A DNA stretch of 64,000 nt from Deltaproteobacteria bacterium (lineage in GTDB: Bacteria > Desulfobacterota > Desulfobaccia > Desulfobaccales > 0-14-0-80-60-11): NCBI GenBank assembly GCA_021813445.1, contig JAKAKP010000113.1:1-64000 (forward strand). Direction: 5' to 3'. Below, one piece after another: positions 10,164-19,922 of this stretch (the first letter of the stretch is position 1; each line of letters opens with the position of its first letter). The notes beneath the pieces are model-generated. The model was not told the DNA's origin, did no database searches, and worked only from the letters and a program-made list of their open reading frames with translations. The translations under genes and the position numbers were made by a program.

Positions 10164-10906
10164 TTGACCTGCCCTTGGGCCAGGTATTTCCGCAGCTCCG
10201 GCAGGTATTGCTCCGGCACTGCAAAACTCACATAGATGGGCTGCACCTGGGTGATGACCACCATGGGGTTGTCGGCGTCGGCCTTGATCATATTGCCCAT
10301 ATCGGCCAGAAGATTGCCGGTGCGGCCGGAGATGGGGGCGTTGATGTAGCAATAACTGAGATTGAGCTTGGCGTTTTGCGCCGCCACTTCATCGGCCTTG
10401 ACCGTGGTCGCCAGGGAATCGGCCGTGGCTTTGGCCTGGTCGTACTCCTGCTGGCTGACAAACTGCTTCCTGATCAACTCCGCATAACGCCGGGCATCGG
10501 CCGCGGCCTTGTTATACAGAGCCTTGTCTTTGGCCAGGTTGGCCTGGGCCTGCTGGGCCGCGGTCTCATAGGGACGGGGGTCGATGACGAAGAGAAGCTG
10601 CTTGGCTTCCACGTCCTGGCCTTCCTGAAAATTGACCTTGACCAGTTGCCCGCCGATGCGGGACTTGATGCCCACGGTGGCGTAGGCCTCCACCGCACCG
10701 ATATTTTTGATTTCCACGGGCACGTCCCGCTGGACCACCGTGGCCACCGCCACCGGTACGGCTTCCTGCTTGGGGGGCTCTTTGCCGCCGGAGCAGGCGG
10801 GGAGAAGGGAAATAATGAGAAATACTATAGAAATGAAAGCTGAAGAAGGAATATTCAATGAGCTAAAGAACCACAATTTACTTTCCAAACCTCTGTGTTC
10901 GAACAT
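10157..10906 (-). pseudogene. RND membrane fusion protein (AcrA/MexA family), C-terminally truncated
   Basis: Lipoprotein-like N-term (LLPACSGGKEPPKQE), barrel-sandwich hybrid; homology ends at LRKYLAQGQVKV where RND sequence begins. Confidence 0.75.
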
Positions 10907-10990
10907 AAATTGATATTGGATATTTCATAACTCAGGAAATTCTCAAGGGAACTATATCTCAAGGCGTATTAGGAAGTTATTAGCATTTTT

Positions 10991-11755
10991 TCACGATGAC
11001 AATTCTTCTTTAACAGTATCTCTTTTACTCCATGGAATGGGTTTAACATCATAACTACGAAGAGCATCAAGAATATAGCTTGAAAGACCGTTATTAGAAT
11101 CATTCAAAATTGCATATGCACGGGAATCTGGATGACGCACTTCTTTTGTATCTATCCAAGAAAAGGCCACTGATTGTGCCATCTCTCTACTTGGCCGATT
11201 AATTGCTCTGAGAAGACGTTCCGGTTGTTTGTTCGATGCTGGGATAGCAAAATCAAAGTTATGATCGAATCCACTTTTTCCCGTAAATTTAACATTAGAA
11301 ATGTACCTAATACTATGCAATTCTAACCAAGAAGTAACGTCCTCAAGAAATATGCTAACAATTACAGGTTCAGCCAAATAAAATAAGTCATTGATAGCAA
11401 GTATCGCCTGAATTAGATTATGTTTTTTTTGAGAAAAATTATCTATAGATGCGCGCACTAATAATGTATTGCCAGACTTCTTCACACCAAATCCATTTAA
11501 TGTAATTTTTAGAAGATCTTGTCTTTTGGGACTTTCAAGTTTACAACCTGAATTTTCTAAATCTGCAATAGTATAACCATCATCAGTAATAACAAAACTA
11601 CTATTTTCTTTCTTGGCATATATTTGTAAATAATCATTATGGCGATCTAAGTAGGGTGTCGTGATCTCAACCCAATCTTCCACCTGTCTAAGCTTTGTCC
11701 TATCTTTAAGCCAAACAATATACTTATTAAGCAGATTTTGTATTTCGCTTATCAT
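10991..11755 (-). CDS. DUF1828/DUF1829-like protein
   Basis: [45 protein letters not shown] resembles DUF1828; the C-terminal half ([44 protein letters not shown]) resembles DUF1829. AT-rich. Confidence 0.7.
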   Translation of the reverse strand: MISEIQNLLNKYIVWLKDRTKLRQVEDWVEITTPYLDRHNDYLQIYAKKENSSFVITDDGYTIADLENSGCKLESPKRQDLLKITLNGFGVKKSGNTLLVRASIDNFSQKKHNLIQAILAINDLFYLAEPVIVSIFLEDVTSWLELHSIRYISNVKFTGKSGFDHNFDFAIPASNKQPERLLRAINRPSREMAQSVAFSWIDTKEVRHPDSRAYAILNDSNNGLSSYILDALRSYDVKPIPWSKRDTVKEELSS

Positions 11756-12198
11756 GAAAACAAGCCTTTTATGATTTTGGGTTGTTTAGTTATATTACAG
11801 TATTCCATAAAATCGTTTAATGTCTGCCAACGGTCCTGTATATTTTTAAAACATTCTGGAATAGGAAATGCCCATTTGTCCCCATAACCTTCTCGATAGA
11901 TGTGAAGATGAGGCGATGGTATTTCTTCTCCATCGGGATTTTGGTGAGGGCGACCTCCAAAATCTAACCGAGCAAGAATGACTATCTGACGAGATCGATT
12001 TTGGTACGTTCCCTTAAGGAGATTAATTTCACTTCTACTAATATCGAGGATAAATTTCTCTCTACCATTAAATGAGATTAGTGGAATGTTTATCGACCAT
12101 CCAGGATCAGGAAAATTCCAATATTGGTCGTCTACCCGATGCTTTTCCATTGCCAGGAGAGCATCCGCCTCATCCTGAGATAGATTTATCTCGGGCAT
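11752..12198 (-). CDS. DUF6978-like protein, overlaps the next gene by 4 bp
   Basis: 148 aa; [45 protein letters not shown]-type overlap with the DUF1828/1829 gene. Confidence 0.6.
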   Translation of the reverse strand: MPEINLSQDEADALLAMEKHRVDDQYWNFPDPGWSINIPLISFNGREKFILDISRSEINLLKGTYQNRSRQIVILARLDFGGRPHQNPDGEEIPSPHLHIYREGYGDKWAFPIPECFKNIQDRWQTLNDFMEYCNITKQPKIIKGLFS

Positions 12199-12324
12199 TT
12201 CTCCCCCCGGAGATCGCTATCACCTCATGTCCACAACCAGTTAATTCATATAGAATATTTCTAATCATTTATATCATACTTGTAGAAAGCTAATCAAATT
12301 CAAAAGCACATCGTTTAATATCAC

Positions 12325-13449
12325 TTAGGCCACCCTCCTCCGGAAGCGCAGCACGCTCAAGCCTAACAGGGCCGCGCCCAAAAGCGCCAGGGCCACCAGT
12401 TGCGGCCAGAGGATGGCCAGGCCCACCCCCTTTAAAAAAACGTCCTGGATAACAATGATGAAATAGCTCAAGGGGTTGATATAGGTAAGGTATTGCACCG
12501 CCACCGGCATATTGGGGATGGGAAAGACCAGGCCCGACAACATGATGAAGGGCATCAGGAAAAAGGTGCTCACCATCATGGCCTGCTGCTGGGTGGAACA
12601 CAGCGTGGAGATAAGCAGACCCACGCCCACGGTGCTGATGAGAAAGAGCAGGGTGCCCAACAGCAGCACCGGCGGGCTCCCCCGGAAAGGCACCCCGAAC
12701 CAGAAGAGGGCCACCAGGGTCACCAGCACCACGTCCCCCAGGGAGATGAGGACAAAGGGAATGGTCTTGCCCAGGATGATTTCCACGGGCCGCAAGGGGG
12801 TGACCAAAAGCTGCTCCATGGTGCCGATCTCCTTTTCCCGGACCACCGACAAGGCGGTGAGCATCATGGACACCAACATGACCACCATGGCGATCACCCC
12901 GGGGACAAAGGAGTAGCGGCTGATGCGGTTGGCATTGAACCAGGTCTGGTCCTCCACCACTACTGGCGTACTCATATTCCCCTGGCGCCCCAGGCGTTTC
13001 TTAAGAAGCTCTATGGAATAATCATTAAGAATAGAGTTGGCATAGCGGCCCACAATGAGCGCGGCGTTGGAGTCGGTGCCGTCGATGAGCAATTGCACGG
13101 CCGCGGGTTTGCCCATCTTGAGATTCTTGGCAAAGTCCCAGGGGAAGTGGAGGGCGAAGGTCACCTTACCCCGGTCAATGAGGTCCCGCACTCGGTCCTC
13201 CCGGCCCACGTAGTAATCCAGGTCAAAGTAGGAGTTGGAGGCAAAGCGGTTGATCAGGGCCCGGGTCTGGGGGGTACGGGCCTCGTCAAAGACTGCGGCG
13301 CGGATGTGCTGGATGTCGAAATTAATGGCGTAGCCGTACATCAGGAGCTGGATGATGGGAGGCATAAAGAGAAAAAAGCGCAGCCGCGGATCCCGCACCG
13401 CCTGGATGAATTCCTTGACCAAGATATGATAAATGCGTCGTAATCTCAT
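12325..13449 (-). CDS. ABC-2 type transporter permease (YbhR/YhhJ-like)
   Basis: FIQAVRDPRLRFFLFMPPIIQLLMYGYAINFDI; VREKEIGTMEQLLVTPLRPVEIILGKTIPF. Confidence 0.9.
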   Translation of the reverse strand: MRLRRIYHILVKEFIQAVRDPRLRFFLFMPPIIQLLMYGYAINFDIQHIRAAVFDEARTPQTRALINRFASNSYFDLDYYVGREDRVRDLIDRGKVTFALHFPWDFAKNLKMGKPAAVQLLIDGTDSNAALIVGRYANSILNDYSIELLKKRLGRQGNMSTPVVVEDQTWFNANRISRYSFVPGVIAMVVMLVSMMLTALSVVREKEIGTMEQLLVTPLRPVEIILGKTIPFVLISLGDVVLVTLVALFWFGVPFRGSPPVLLLGTLLFLISTVGVGLLISTLCSTQQQAMMVSTFFLMPFIMLSGLVFPIPNMPVAVQYLTYINPLSYFIIVIQDVFLKGVGLAILWPQLVALALLGAALLGLSVLRFRRRVA

Positions 13450-13451
13450 AA

Positions 13452-14585
13452 TTATTGAATCTTTTTTACCAGCTTGCGGCTGGCGACTATCAGGAAAAAC
13501 GCGGCAAAGCCGCAGAGCATCAAGGCGTCGGGCCAGAGAATCTTCATGCCGATGCCCTTCAGATAGATGCCTTTGCTGATGGTGGCCAGGTAGGTGGCCG
13601 GGACAAAAATGGAAGCCACCTGCAAGGCCGCGGGCATCTGGTGCACGGCAAACATGGCCCCGGAAAGCAGAAAGGACGGTAAAAAAGTGGTAAGCATGGC
13701 CATCTGGTAGGCGTCCAATTGGCTCCGGGCGACAACCGAAATGAGGAGGCCTTGGCCCAGGACCACCACCATAAACAGGGCGGCCAGGATAATAAACAAA
13801 AACACGCTGCCTCGAAAAGGCACATGGAAGAGAAACTCTCCCATGGCCATGGTGATGAACATGTCAAACATACCCACTAAGAAATAGGGGCCCAGTTTCC
13901 CCAGGATCAACTCCCATTTTTTCAAGGGAGTGCCCATGAGGCCCTCCATACTGCCCCGCTCCTTTTCCCGGATGATGCACAGGGCGGTGAGGAGGGCGCC
14001 AACCATGGTCATAATGATGGCGATGAGGCCGGGGACAATGAAGTTGCGGCTCTCCAGGTCCTCATTGAACCAGATGCGGGAATCGGTCTTGAGGGGCAGT
14101 TCCAGACGGGTGGCCCCCTGGAGCCTTAGCCGTTCCAGGGTCACCTTCTGGCTGTAGGCGGAAGTGACCCCCTGGAGGTAGCCGACTATCAGGTTGGCGG
14201 TGTTGGCGTCGGTGCCGTCGATGATGGCCTGGACCTTGGCGGTCTGCCCGGTCTTCAGCGACCGGGAGAAGTCAAAAGGCAGCACCAGTCCCACCTTCAC
14301 CTGCCGGCTGTTGATGAGCCGGGCGATCTCGTCATAACTGGAAACAGAGTCATGGATGCGGAAATAACGGGTGCCTTTAAACCCCTGGAGGAAATCCTGG
14401 CTCACCCGGCTCTGCTCCTGGTCATAGACGGCCAGGGGCACATCCGTCAGGTCAAAGGTGAGGGCATAGCCGTTTAAGAGCAGCAACATCACCGGCAGCA
14501 GGACCACCTGAATGAGGCTGGGAAGATCCCGGCGGATGTGGATGAGTTCCTTGCGGAAAACTGCCCAGGTGCGGATTAGATCCAT
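13452..14585 (-). CDS. ABC-2 type transporter permease (YbhS-like)
   Basis: FRKELIHIRRDLPSLIQVVLLPVMLLLLNGYALTFDL; IREKERGSMEGLMGTPLKKWELILGKL. Confidence 0.9.
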   Translation of the reverse strand: MDLIRTWAVFRKELIHIRRDLPSLIQVVLLPVMLLLLNGYALTFDLTDVPLAVYDQEQSRVSQDFLQGFKGTRYFRIHDSVSSYDEIARLINSRQVKVGLVLPFDFSRSLKTGQTAKVQAIIDGTDANTANLIVGYLQGVTSAYSQKVTLERLRLQGATRLELPLKTDSRIWFNEDLESRNFIVPGLIAIIMTMVGALLTALCIIREKERGSMEGLMGTPLKKWELILGKLGPYFLVGMFDMFITMAMGEFLFHVPFRGSVFLFIILAALFMVVVLGQGLLISVVARSQLDAYQMAMLTTFLPSFLLSGAMFAVHQMPAALQVASIFVPATYLATISKGIYLKGIGMKILWPDALMLCGFAAFFLIVASRKLVKKIQ

Positions 14586-14610
14586 GCCTTCTTTTCCATA
14601 CCTATTAAAA

Positions 14611-14697
14611 AGGTCAGGGGCCAGGGATCAGGGGTCAGGGGTCAGGAAAAAGGACATTTTTTTACTGACCGCCGGCCCCTGGCCCCCGGTCCCTGTT
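14611..14697. repeat. Inverted arrays of GGTCAGGG-type micro-repeats
   Basis: ggtcaggggccagggatcaggggtcaggggtcagg ... ctgaccgccggcccctggcccccggtccctg; the right arm encodes the C-terminal tail of the upstream ABC ATPase. Confidence 0.65.
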
Positions 14698-15633
14698 CCC
14701 GGCTTCCGCCTGCTCAATCAAGGAAATAAACGCGTCCTCCAGACTGGGCTCCACCCGGCCCAGGCGGCGGATGGCGATGCCCTCTGCGGCCAGGGCCTCT
14801 TTCAGGGCCGCTTCCGCGGCCGGGGCCTGGGTGGTGGCCACGTGCAGGCCGTCGCCGAAGACCGCGGCCTCGGCCACCTGGGGAAGTTTGCGGATCAGCT
14901 CCAAGGCCTCCCCCAGGCGGTGGTCCGGGAAGACGGCAATGATCTCCTCGGGCACCGCGGCCTTCAGCTCCCGGGGCGTGCCCTGGGCAATGAGGCGGCC
15001 CTGGTAGATGAGCACCAGGCGGTCGCAGAATTCGGCTTCGTCCATGTAGTGGGTGGTGACCAGCACGGTCACCCCCTTGTCCGCCAGGGAGTAAATCAAA
15101 TCCCAGAAATTACGCCGGGAGATGGGGGCCACCCCGCTGGTGGGCTCGTCCAAAAAGAGGATGGGGGGTTCATGCAAGATGGCTGAGGCCAGGGCCAGGC
15201 GCTGGCGCAGGCCCAGGGCCAGGTTGCGGGTGAGTTCGCCCCGCCGTTCCAGCAAACCCACCTGGCGCAGCGCCTCTGCTGTCCGCTGCTGCAGGCGGGC
15301 CGGGGGGAGCCCGTAGACGCCCCCGAAAAAGGTGAGGTTCTCCTCCGCGGTCAGGTCCTCATAGAGGGAGAAACGCTGGGACATGTAACCGATGTGCTGC
15401 TTGATGGCGTCCGTTTCTCTGATGATGTCATAACCCGCCACCGCGCCGGTGCCGCTGCTGGGCAGCAGCAGGCCGTTGAGCATGCGGATGGTGGTGGATT
15501 TGCCCGCGCCGTTGGGGCCCAGAAAGCCGAAAATCTCGCCCTTCTGCACCTCGAAGCTCACCCGGTCCACGGCCCGGAACTTGCCGAAGTCCTTGGTGAG
15601 GTCTTTAACGACTATGGCCTTTTCGGTTTGCAT
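14662..15633 (-). CDS. ABC transporter ATP-binding protein
   Basis: Walker A GPNGAGKST, Walker B ILFLDEPTSGVAP. Confidence 0.93.
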   Translation of the reverse strand: MQTEKAIVVKDLTKDFGKFRAVDRVSFEVQKGEIFGFLGPNGAGKSTTIRMLNGLLLPSSGTGAVAGYDIIRETDAIKQHIGYMSQRFSLYEDLTAEENLTFFGGVYGLPPARLQQRTAEALRQVGLLERRGELTRNLALGLRQRLALASAILHEPPILFLDEPTSGVAPISRRNFWDLIYSLADKGVTVLVTTHYMDEAEFCDRLVLIYQGRLIAQGTPRELKAAVPEEIIAVFPDHRLGEALELIRKLPQVAEAAVFGDGLHVATTQAPAAEAALKEALAAEGIAIRRLGRVEPSLEDAFISLIEQAEAGNRDRGPGAGGQ

Positions 15634-15769
15634 TCTACCTGGGATTATGATGCATCACTTGCTGTATCAGCTTTGTCGACCTCAACCATACCAACTGCAA
15701 ATACGAGATTCACTCCGCTAGGCTCCGTTCAAAATGACAGAATTAGCGTTTGCTTTTGCTGCTCACTGC

Positions 15770-16744
15770 TCACTGCTCACCGGTTTCCTGGCCTTCCTCC
15801 CGGCGCACGATCTGCACGAAGAGTTCTTCCAGGGCCGGCTCCGCGGGGGCGATGCGGACCGCGGCCACGCCCCCGGCCTCCAGGGCCGCGGCCAAAGGCG
15901 CGGGCGCGGCCTGGCCCGGGGCCACGGTGACCATCAACCGGTCGCCCAGGGGCAGAACCTGGCGCACCTGGGGCTGCGCCGTCAAGCTCTTGCGGGCCGC
16001 GCGCAGGTCATCGGCCCGCACTTCCAGCAGCTCACCCGCAAAGGTGGCCTTGATGGCCCCGGGGGTGTCAGCCACCAGGAGCCGCCCCCGGTGCATCAGC
16101 CCCACCCGGTGGGCCCGTTCCGCTTCATCCATATAGGCGGTGGACAGGAAAATGGTCATGCCGGTGCGCAGCAACTCGTAAAGAATCTGCCAGAACTCCC
16201 GGCGGGACACCGGGTCCACCCCAAAGGTGGGCTCATCCAAAATGAGGAGCCGGGGCGTGTGGATCAGGGCGCAGACCAGGCCCAGCTTCTGGCGCATGCC
16301 GCCCGAGAGGTTGGCGGCGAGGCGACTTTGAAAAGGGGCCAAGTTGGAAAAACCTAAAAGTTCGGGTACTCGTTTCTGGCGCGCGGCCCGGGGCACCCGG
16401 TAGATGTCGGCGTAAAACGCGATATTTTCCGCCACCGTGAGGTCGTCATAGAGACCGAAGCGCTGGGGCATGTAGCCGATCTGCTCTTTCAGGGGTTCGG
16501 CTTCCTTGACGGTGTTGAAACCCAGCACCTGGGCCTGGCCGCCGTCGGGGTCCATGATGCCGCAGAGCAGGCGGATGGTGGTGGTCTTGCCCGCACCGTC
16601 CGGCCCCACCAAGGCGAAGGCCTCCCCGGGGGCCACCGTCAGGCTCAGGTGGTCCACCGCCACCAGGGAGCCGAAGCGTTTGCTCAACCCCTCGGCCCGG
16701 ATGGCCGGCTCAGCGGACGCGTTCTTTGAGGAAGATGACGGCAT
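15770..16744 (-). CDS. ABC transporter ATP-binding protein
   Basis: Walker A GPDGAGKTT, LSGGMRQKLGL signature, LLILDEPTFGVDP. Confidence 0.93.
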   Translation of the reverse strand: MPSSSSKNASAEPAIRAEGLSKRFGSLVAVDHLSLTVAPGEAFALVGPDGAGKTTTIRLLCGIMDPDGGQAQVLGFNTVKEAEPLKEQIGYMPQRFGLYDDLTVAENIAFYADIYRVPRAARQKRVPELLGFSNLAPFQSRLAANLSGGMRQKLGLVCALIHTPRLLILDEPTFGVDPVSRREFWQILYELLRTGMTIFLSTAYMDEAERAHRVGLMHRGRLLVADTPGAIKATFAGELLEVRADDLRAARKSLTAQPQVRQVLPLGDRLMVTVAPGQAAPAPLAAALEAGGVAAVRIAPAEPALEELFVQIVRREEGQETGEQ

Positions 16745-17759
16745 CGGCGGGCATGCCCGGCTTCAGGGAATGGTCCTGGTTTTCCACCCGGATCTTGGTG
16801 CGGTAGACCAGGGTGACCCGCTCCTTGTGGGTTTCCACGGTCTTGGGGGTAAATTCGGCCTTGGAGGAGACAAAATAAACCCAGGCGGGATATTTTTTCC
16901 CTGGGTAGCTGTCGGTGGTGATTTCCGCCTTTTGGCCATAGTGGACCTTGGCCAGGTCGGCTTCCGGGATGTAGCCTTCAAAATAGGCGTTGTCCAGGTC
17001 CCCCACGGTGAGGACCGGGGTGCCCACGGCCGCCACCTCTCCGGGCTCCATGGGCCGCACCAGGACCACTGCGTTCACCGGGGAGGAAATGGTGGCGTAG
17101 CCCAGGCGGGTGCGGGCCAGCTCCAGGGCTGCCTCCGCCCGGCGCACCTCGGCCCGGGCCGCGGCAATATCTTCCTTGCGGGGGCCTTCCAGGACCAGGC
17201 TGTAATTTTGCTGGGCCCGACGGTGAGCTTCCTTGGCCATCAGGTAGGCCGCCTCCGCTTTATCCCGGGTCTGGGCGGACACCGTGCGCCGTTCAAACAG
17301 GGCCTGCATGCGGCGAAACTCCCGCTCCTTATCCACCAGGTCGGCCTGGGCCTGGGCCACCGCGGCGGCGGACTCCCGCTTTTCCTGGGGACGGGAGCCG
17401 GCCAGAAGCTTGGCCAGATTGGCCCGGGCCGCGCCCAGGACCCCTTCGGCCTGGGCCACGTCTTCCCGCAGGTCTTTATCCTCCAGTTCCGCGGCGGTTT
17501 GCCCCGCCTGGAGATCATCGCCTTCCTGGAAATGAATGGCCGTGATTTTACCCGGCACCTTAAAGCTCAGGTCCGTCTGCGTGGCCTCTATATGGCCTGA
17601 AAGTTGCAATATATCAGGGGAAACTTGATTGCCCCGGAAGAACAACAAATAGACGAGAGCGGCTGCCACCAGCAGCGCCGCCGGAATAAGAAGCTTGGGA
17701 CGTTTCAGGGCCAAAGAACCACCCCCCTCAAAAGGGTCAGAGTTCGGTTTTGGGCTCAA
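16710..17759 (-). CDS. HlyD-family membrane fusion protein (YbhG-like)
   Basis: LSGHIEATQTDLSFKVPGKITAIHFQEGDDLQAGQ; first gene of a HlyD-ABC-ABC-permease-permease operon. Confidence 0.9.
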   Translation of the reverse strand: MSPKPNSDPFEGGGSLALKRPKLLIPAALLVAAALVYLLFFRGNQVSPDILQLSGHIEATQTDLSFKVPGKITAIHFQEGDDLQAGQTAAELEDKDLREDVAQAEGVLGAARANLAKLLAGSRPQEKRESAAAVAQAQADLVDKEREFRRMQALFERRTVSAQTRDKAEAAYLMAKEAHRRAQQNYSLVLEGPRKEDIAAARAEVRRAEAALELARTRLGYATISSPVNAVVLVRPMEPGEVAAVGTPVLTVGDLDNAYFEGYIPEADLAKVHYGQKAEITTDSYPGKKYPAWVYFVSSKAEFTPKTVETHKERVTLVYRTKIRVENQDHSLKPGMPADAVIFLKERVR

Positions 17760-18016
17760 AATATCAAAATTCAGTGTATAAATCCAGAGCCAGGGATCAG
17801 GAAGGCATTTGCGGAGAGAGGCAAGGGCTGAACAAACTAAGGGGAAATTATTTCCTTAAATAATTGCCGCCTGACGGCCGATTATTAAAATAGGAAATAT
17901 ACGTGTTTTTACCTGGATAAAAATATGTATTTTTGCCTAGTTACAAAATCATCACTAGTAATTATCTAGGAAATAAGCAACTGTTATTTCGGACTTAGCT
18001 TAGGAGGAGGCCCGAG

Positions 18017-18148
18017 ATGAGCCCGACGATCATTGCTTTTGTTGTGGGCGTGTTTGTGGGAGTCATGGGAGGGATTTTCATTATCGGCATCTTGCAGATG
18101 GCGAGAGAAGGGAGTAGGGCTGCAAGCAGAGGAAATACTTGCAATTAA
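18017..18148 (+). CDS. Small single-TM protein, DUF3789-like, not in the ORF track
   Basis: RBS taggaggagg; ATG...TAA encodes MSPTIIAFVVGVFVGVMGGIFIIGILQMAREGSRAASRGNTCN (43 aa). Confidence 0.6.
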   Translation: MSPTIIAFVVGVFVGVMGGIFIIGILQMAREGSRAASRGNTCN

Positions 18149-18341
18149 AGGAATTTTCAATAATTTGGATATTTTTTTAGCGTCTGTCTAGAAAGTATAG
18201 TGGTGCGGCCATCTTGTGGCGCACCATAAACTAGATTTCTGCCAATCCGATATCCTCAGAGCTTCCCATCTTTTTACTTAGGATAAAGTAACACTTAGGG
18301 CAGTCCCAGGGGTATGTCGGGCGGATTCCCGCTTTCCCTTT

Positions 18342-18830
18342 TTAGCCGCGGATGCGGGCCAGGAGCGCAGTGGTGGAGTAGCCGGGGACCAGGGGGATGA
18401 CCTGGACTGCGCCGCCCCGGGCCATAACCACCTCCCGGCCGACGATCTCCTCCAGGCGGTAGTCGCCGCCCTTTACCAGGATATCCGGTTGTAATGCGGT
18501 AATCAGCTCCAGAGGCGTGTCTTCGGCAAAGAGCACCACCCGGTCCACACAGGCCAGGGCGGCCACCAGCGCAGCCCGATCCCCTTCCGGGGTGACGGGG
18601 CGCGTCGGTTCTTTGTCCAGACGCTTCACAGAGTCGTCGGTGTTCACCCCGACGATGAGGGCGTCTCCCAGGGAGCGGGCCTCTTCCAGATAGCGCACGT
18701 GTCCCAGGTGCAAGAGGTCGAAGCAGCCGTTGGTGAAGACCACCTTCAGGCCCTGGGCCTGGAGCCTTTTGACCCAGCGGGCCGCAGCCCCCCGGCTGAC
18801 TATCTTGTGGCTCGTAGTGCAGTCAATCAT
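18342..18830 (-). CDS. rfaE2: D-glycero-beta-D-manno-heptose 1-phosphate adenylyltransferase
   Basis: VVFTNGCFDLLHLGHVRYLEEAR; start re-assigned to MIDCTTSHK because the longer N-term MLCESLCPLCLCGK is encoded by a dispersed repeat. Confidence 0.92.
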   Translation of the reverse strand: MIDCTTSHKIVSRGAAARWVKRLQAQGLKVVFTNGCFDLLHLGHVRYLEEARSLGDALIVGVNTDDSVKRLDKEPTRPVTPEGDRAALVAALACVDRVVLFAEDTPLELITALQPDILVKGGDYRLEEIVGREVVMARGGAVQVIPLVPGYSTTALLARIRG

Positions 18831-18840
18831 AATAAAGATC

Positions 18841-18976
18841 TTACCACAGAGGCACAAAGGACACAGAGATTCACAGAGCAATAACTCAAAATAATTGTGC
18901 CGCAGTGCGGCACAATTATTTTAATTTCTCTGTGCAACTCTGTGCTCTCTGTGTCTCTGTGTCTCTGTGGTGAATC
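18841..18976. repeat. CACAGAG-type nested inverted repeat, copy 1, with a perfect 35-bp core palindrome
   Basis: Outer arms accacagaggcacaaaggacacagagattcacagagc / ctctgtgcaactctgtgctctctgtgtctctgtgtctctgtggtgaa; core aaaataattgtgccgca-g-tgcggcacaattatttt (18888-18922). Confidence 0.9.
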
Positions 18977-18980
18977 CTTT

Positions 18981-19727
18981 TCATTCATGCTTTACCCGCG
19001 CCACGGTGAGGACCTCCACCTGCGCTGCCCCGGCCCGGCGCAGCACCCGGGCGCATTCCCGGACCGTGGCCCCGGTGGTGTAGAGGTCATCCACCAGGAG
19101 GACGTTTTTGCCTTTCACTTCTTCCGGCCGGGGCACGGCAAAGGCCCGGCGCACGTTATCCCGGCGCTCCTTGGGGTTAAGGCCGATTTGGGGGTCCGTA
19201 TGGCGCACCCGGGCCAGCGTTTCCCGCTCCAGCCTGGCCTCCGGAAAGGCCCGGGCCAGGAGCAGGGCCTGATTGAAGCCCCGGGATTGCAGCCGCCGGC
19301 GGTGGAGGGGGACCGGAATCAAGATATCTGCGGCCGCCACCAGCTCCCGGCAGCGGGGCCGCTTAAGCCAGTGCTGCAGTACCGGCAGGTAGGCCATCCG
19401 CCGCCCGAATTTGAAGCGCTTGACCGCATCCGCCGCCGGCCCGTCGTAGACCGTGGCGGCCCGGGCCCGGGCAAAGGGGGGCGGGTCCGTCTGGCAGGGA
19501 CCGCAGAGCCGGTCCTCCCCTTCCCGGCTGGGAAAGATCAGGCCGCAGCAGGAGCAGACCGGGCTCTCCACCCACTCGATCTGCCCCTCGCAATCGGGAC
19601 AGACCGCGGCCCCGGCCTCCTCCCCCACCACCCCGCCGCAAAAGAGGCAGAGCCGGGGGAGAAAGAAGTCGAGGACCCGGAACGCGGATTGTGTGAGCCA
19701 GGAGGCGGCGCTTCCCGAATTCAACAT
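18981..19727 (-). CDS. comF: ComF family phosphoribosyltransferase-like protein
   Basis: Zinc-binding CLFCGGVVGEEAG...CPDCEGQIEWVESPVCSCCG; PRTase motif VLLVDDLYTTGATV. Confidence 0.9.
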   Translation of the reverse strand: MLNSGSAASWLTQSAFRVLDFFLPRLCLFCGGVVGEEAGAAVCPDCEGQIEWVESPVCSCCGLIFPSREGEDRLCGPCQTDPPPFARARAATVYDGPAADAVKRFKFGRRMAYLPVLQHWLKRPRCRELVAAADILIPVPLHRRRLQSRGFNQALLLARAFPEARLERETLARVRHTDPQIGLNPKERRDNVRRAFAVPRPEEVKGKNVLLVDDLYTTGATVRECARVLRRAGAAQVEVLTVARVKHE

Positions 19728-19859
19728 TTTCTCCGATTAACGATGCCAGGTTAAGAATATTTTGCCAGATTGTCAAGTAGATAGAGGTTTACGGTCGTAT
19801 ATCAAGGCATAAGGTGCGCAGGGCGAACCAATAACGGGGTAAAAAGTATATTTTCCCAG

Positions 19860-19915
19860 GAGGGGGTTTGGGGGAACCTCGCTTTTTTAAAAAAGCGGGG
19901 TTCCCCCAAATCTTT
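19860..19915 (-). repeat. 3'-of-gene hairpin element (copy C, after the PHP gene)
   Basis: tttgggggaacctcgctttttt|aaaaaagcggggttcccccaaa (19867-19910), 22-nt arms with one mismatch; same cccctcctgg tail as the copy at 27503. Confidence 0.85.
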
Positions 19916-19922
19916 TCAACCC

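Noticed and set aside
10991-12198. Prophage or integrative element around the AT-rich cassette
   Set aside because: No integrase, structural or transposase gene, and no tRNA or clear flanking direct repeats were seen; only two genes.
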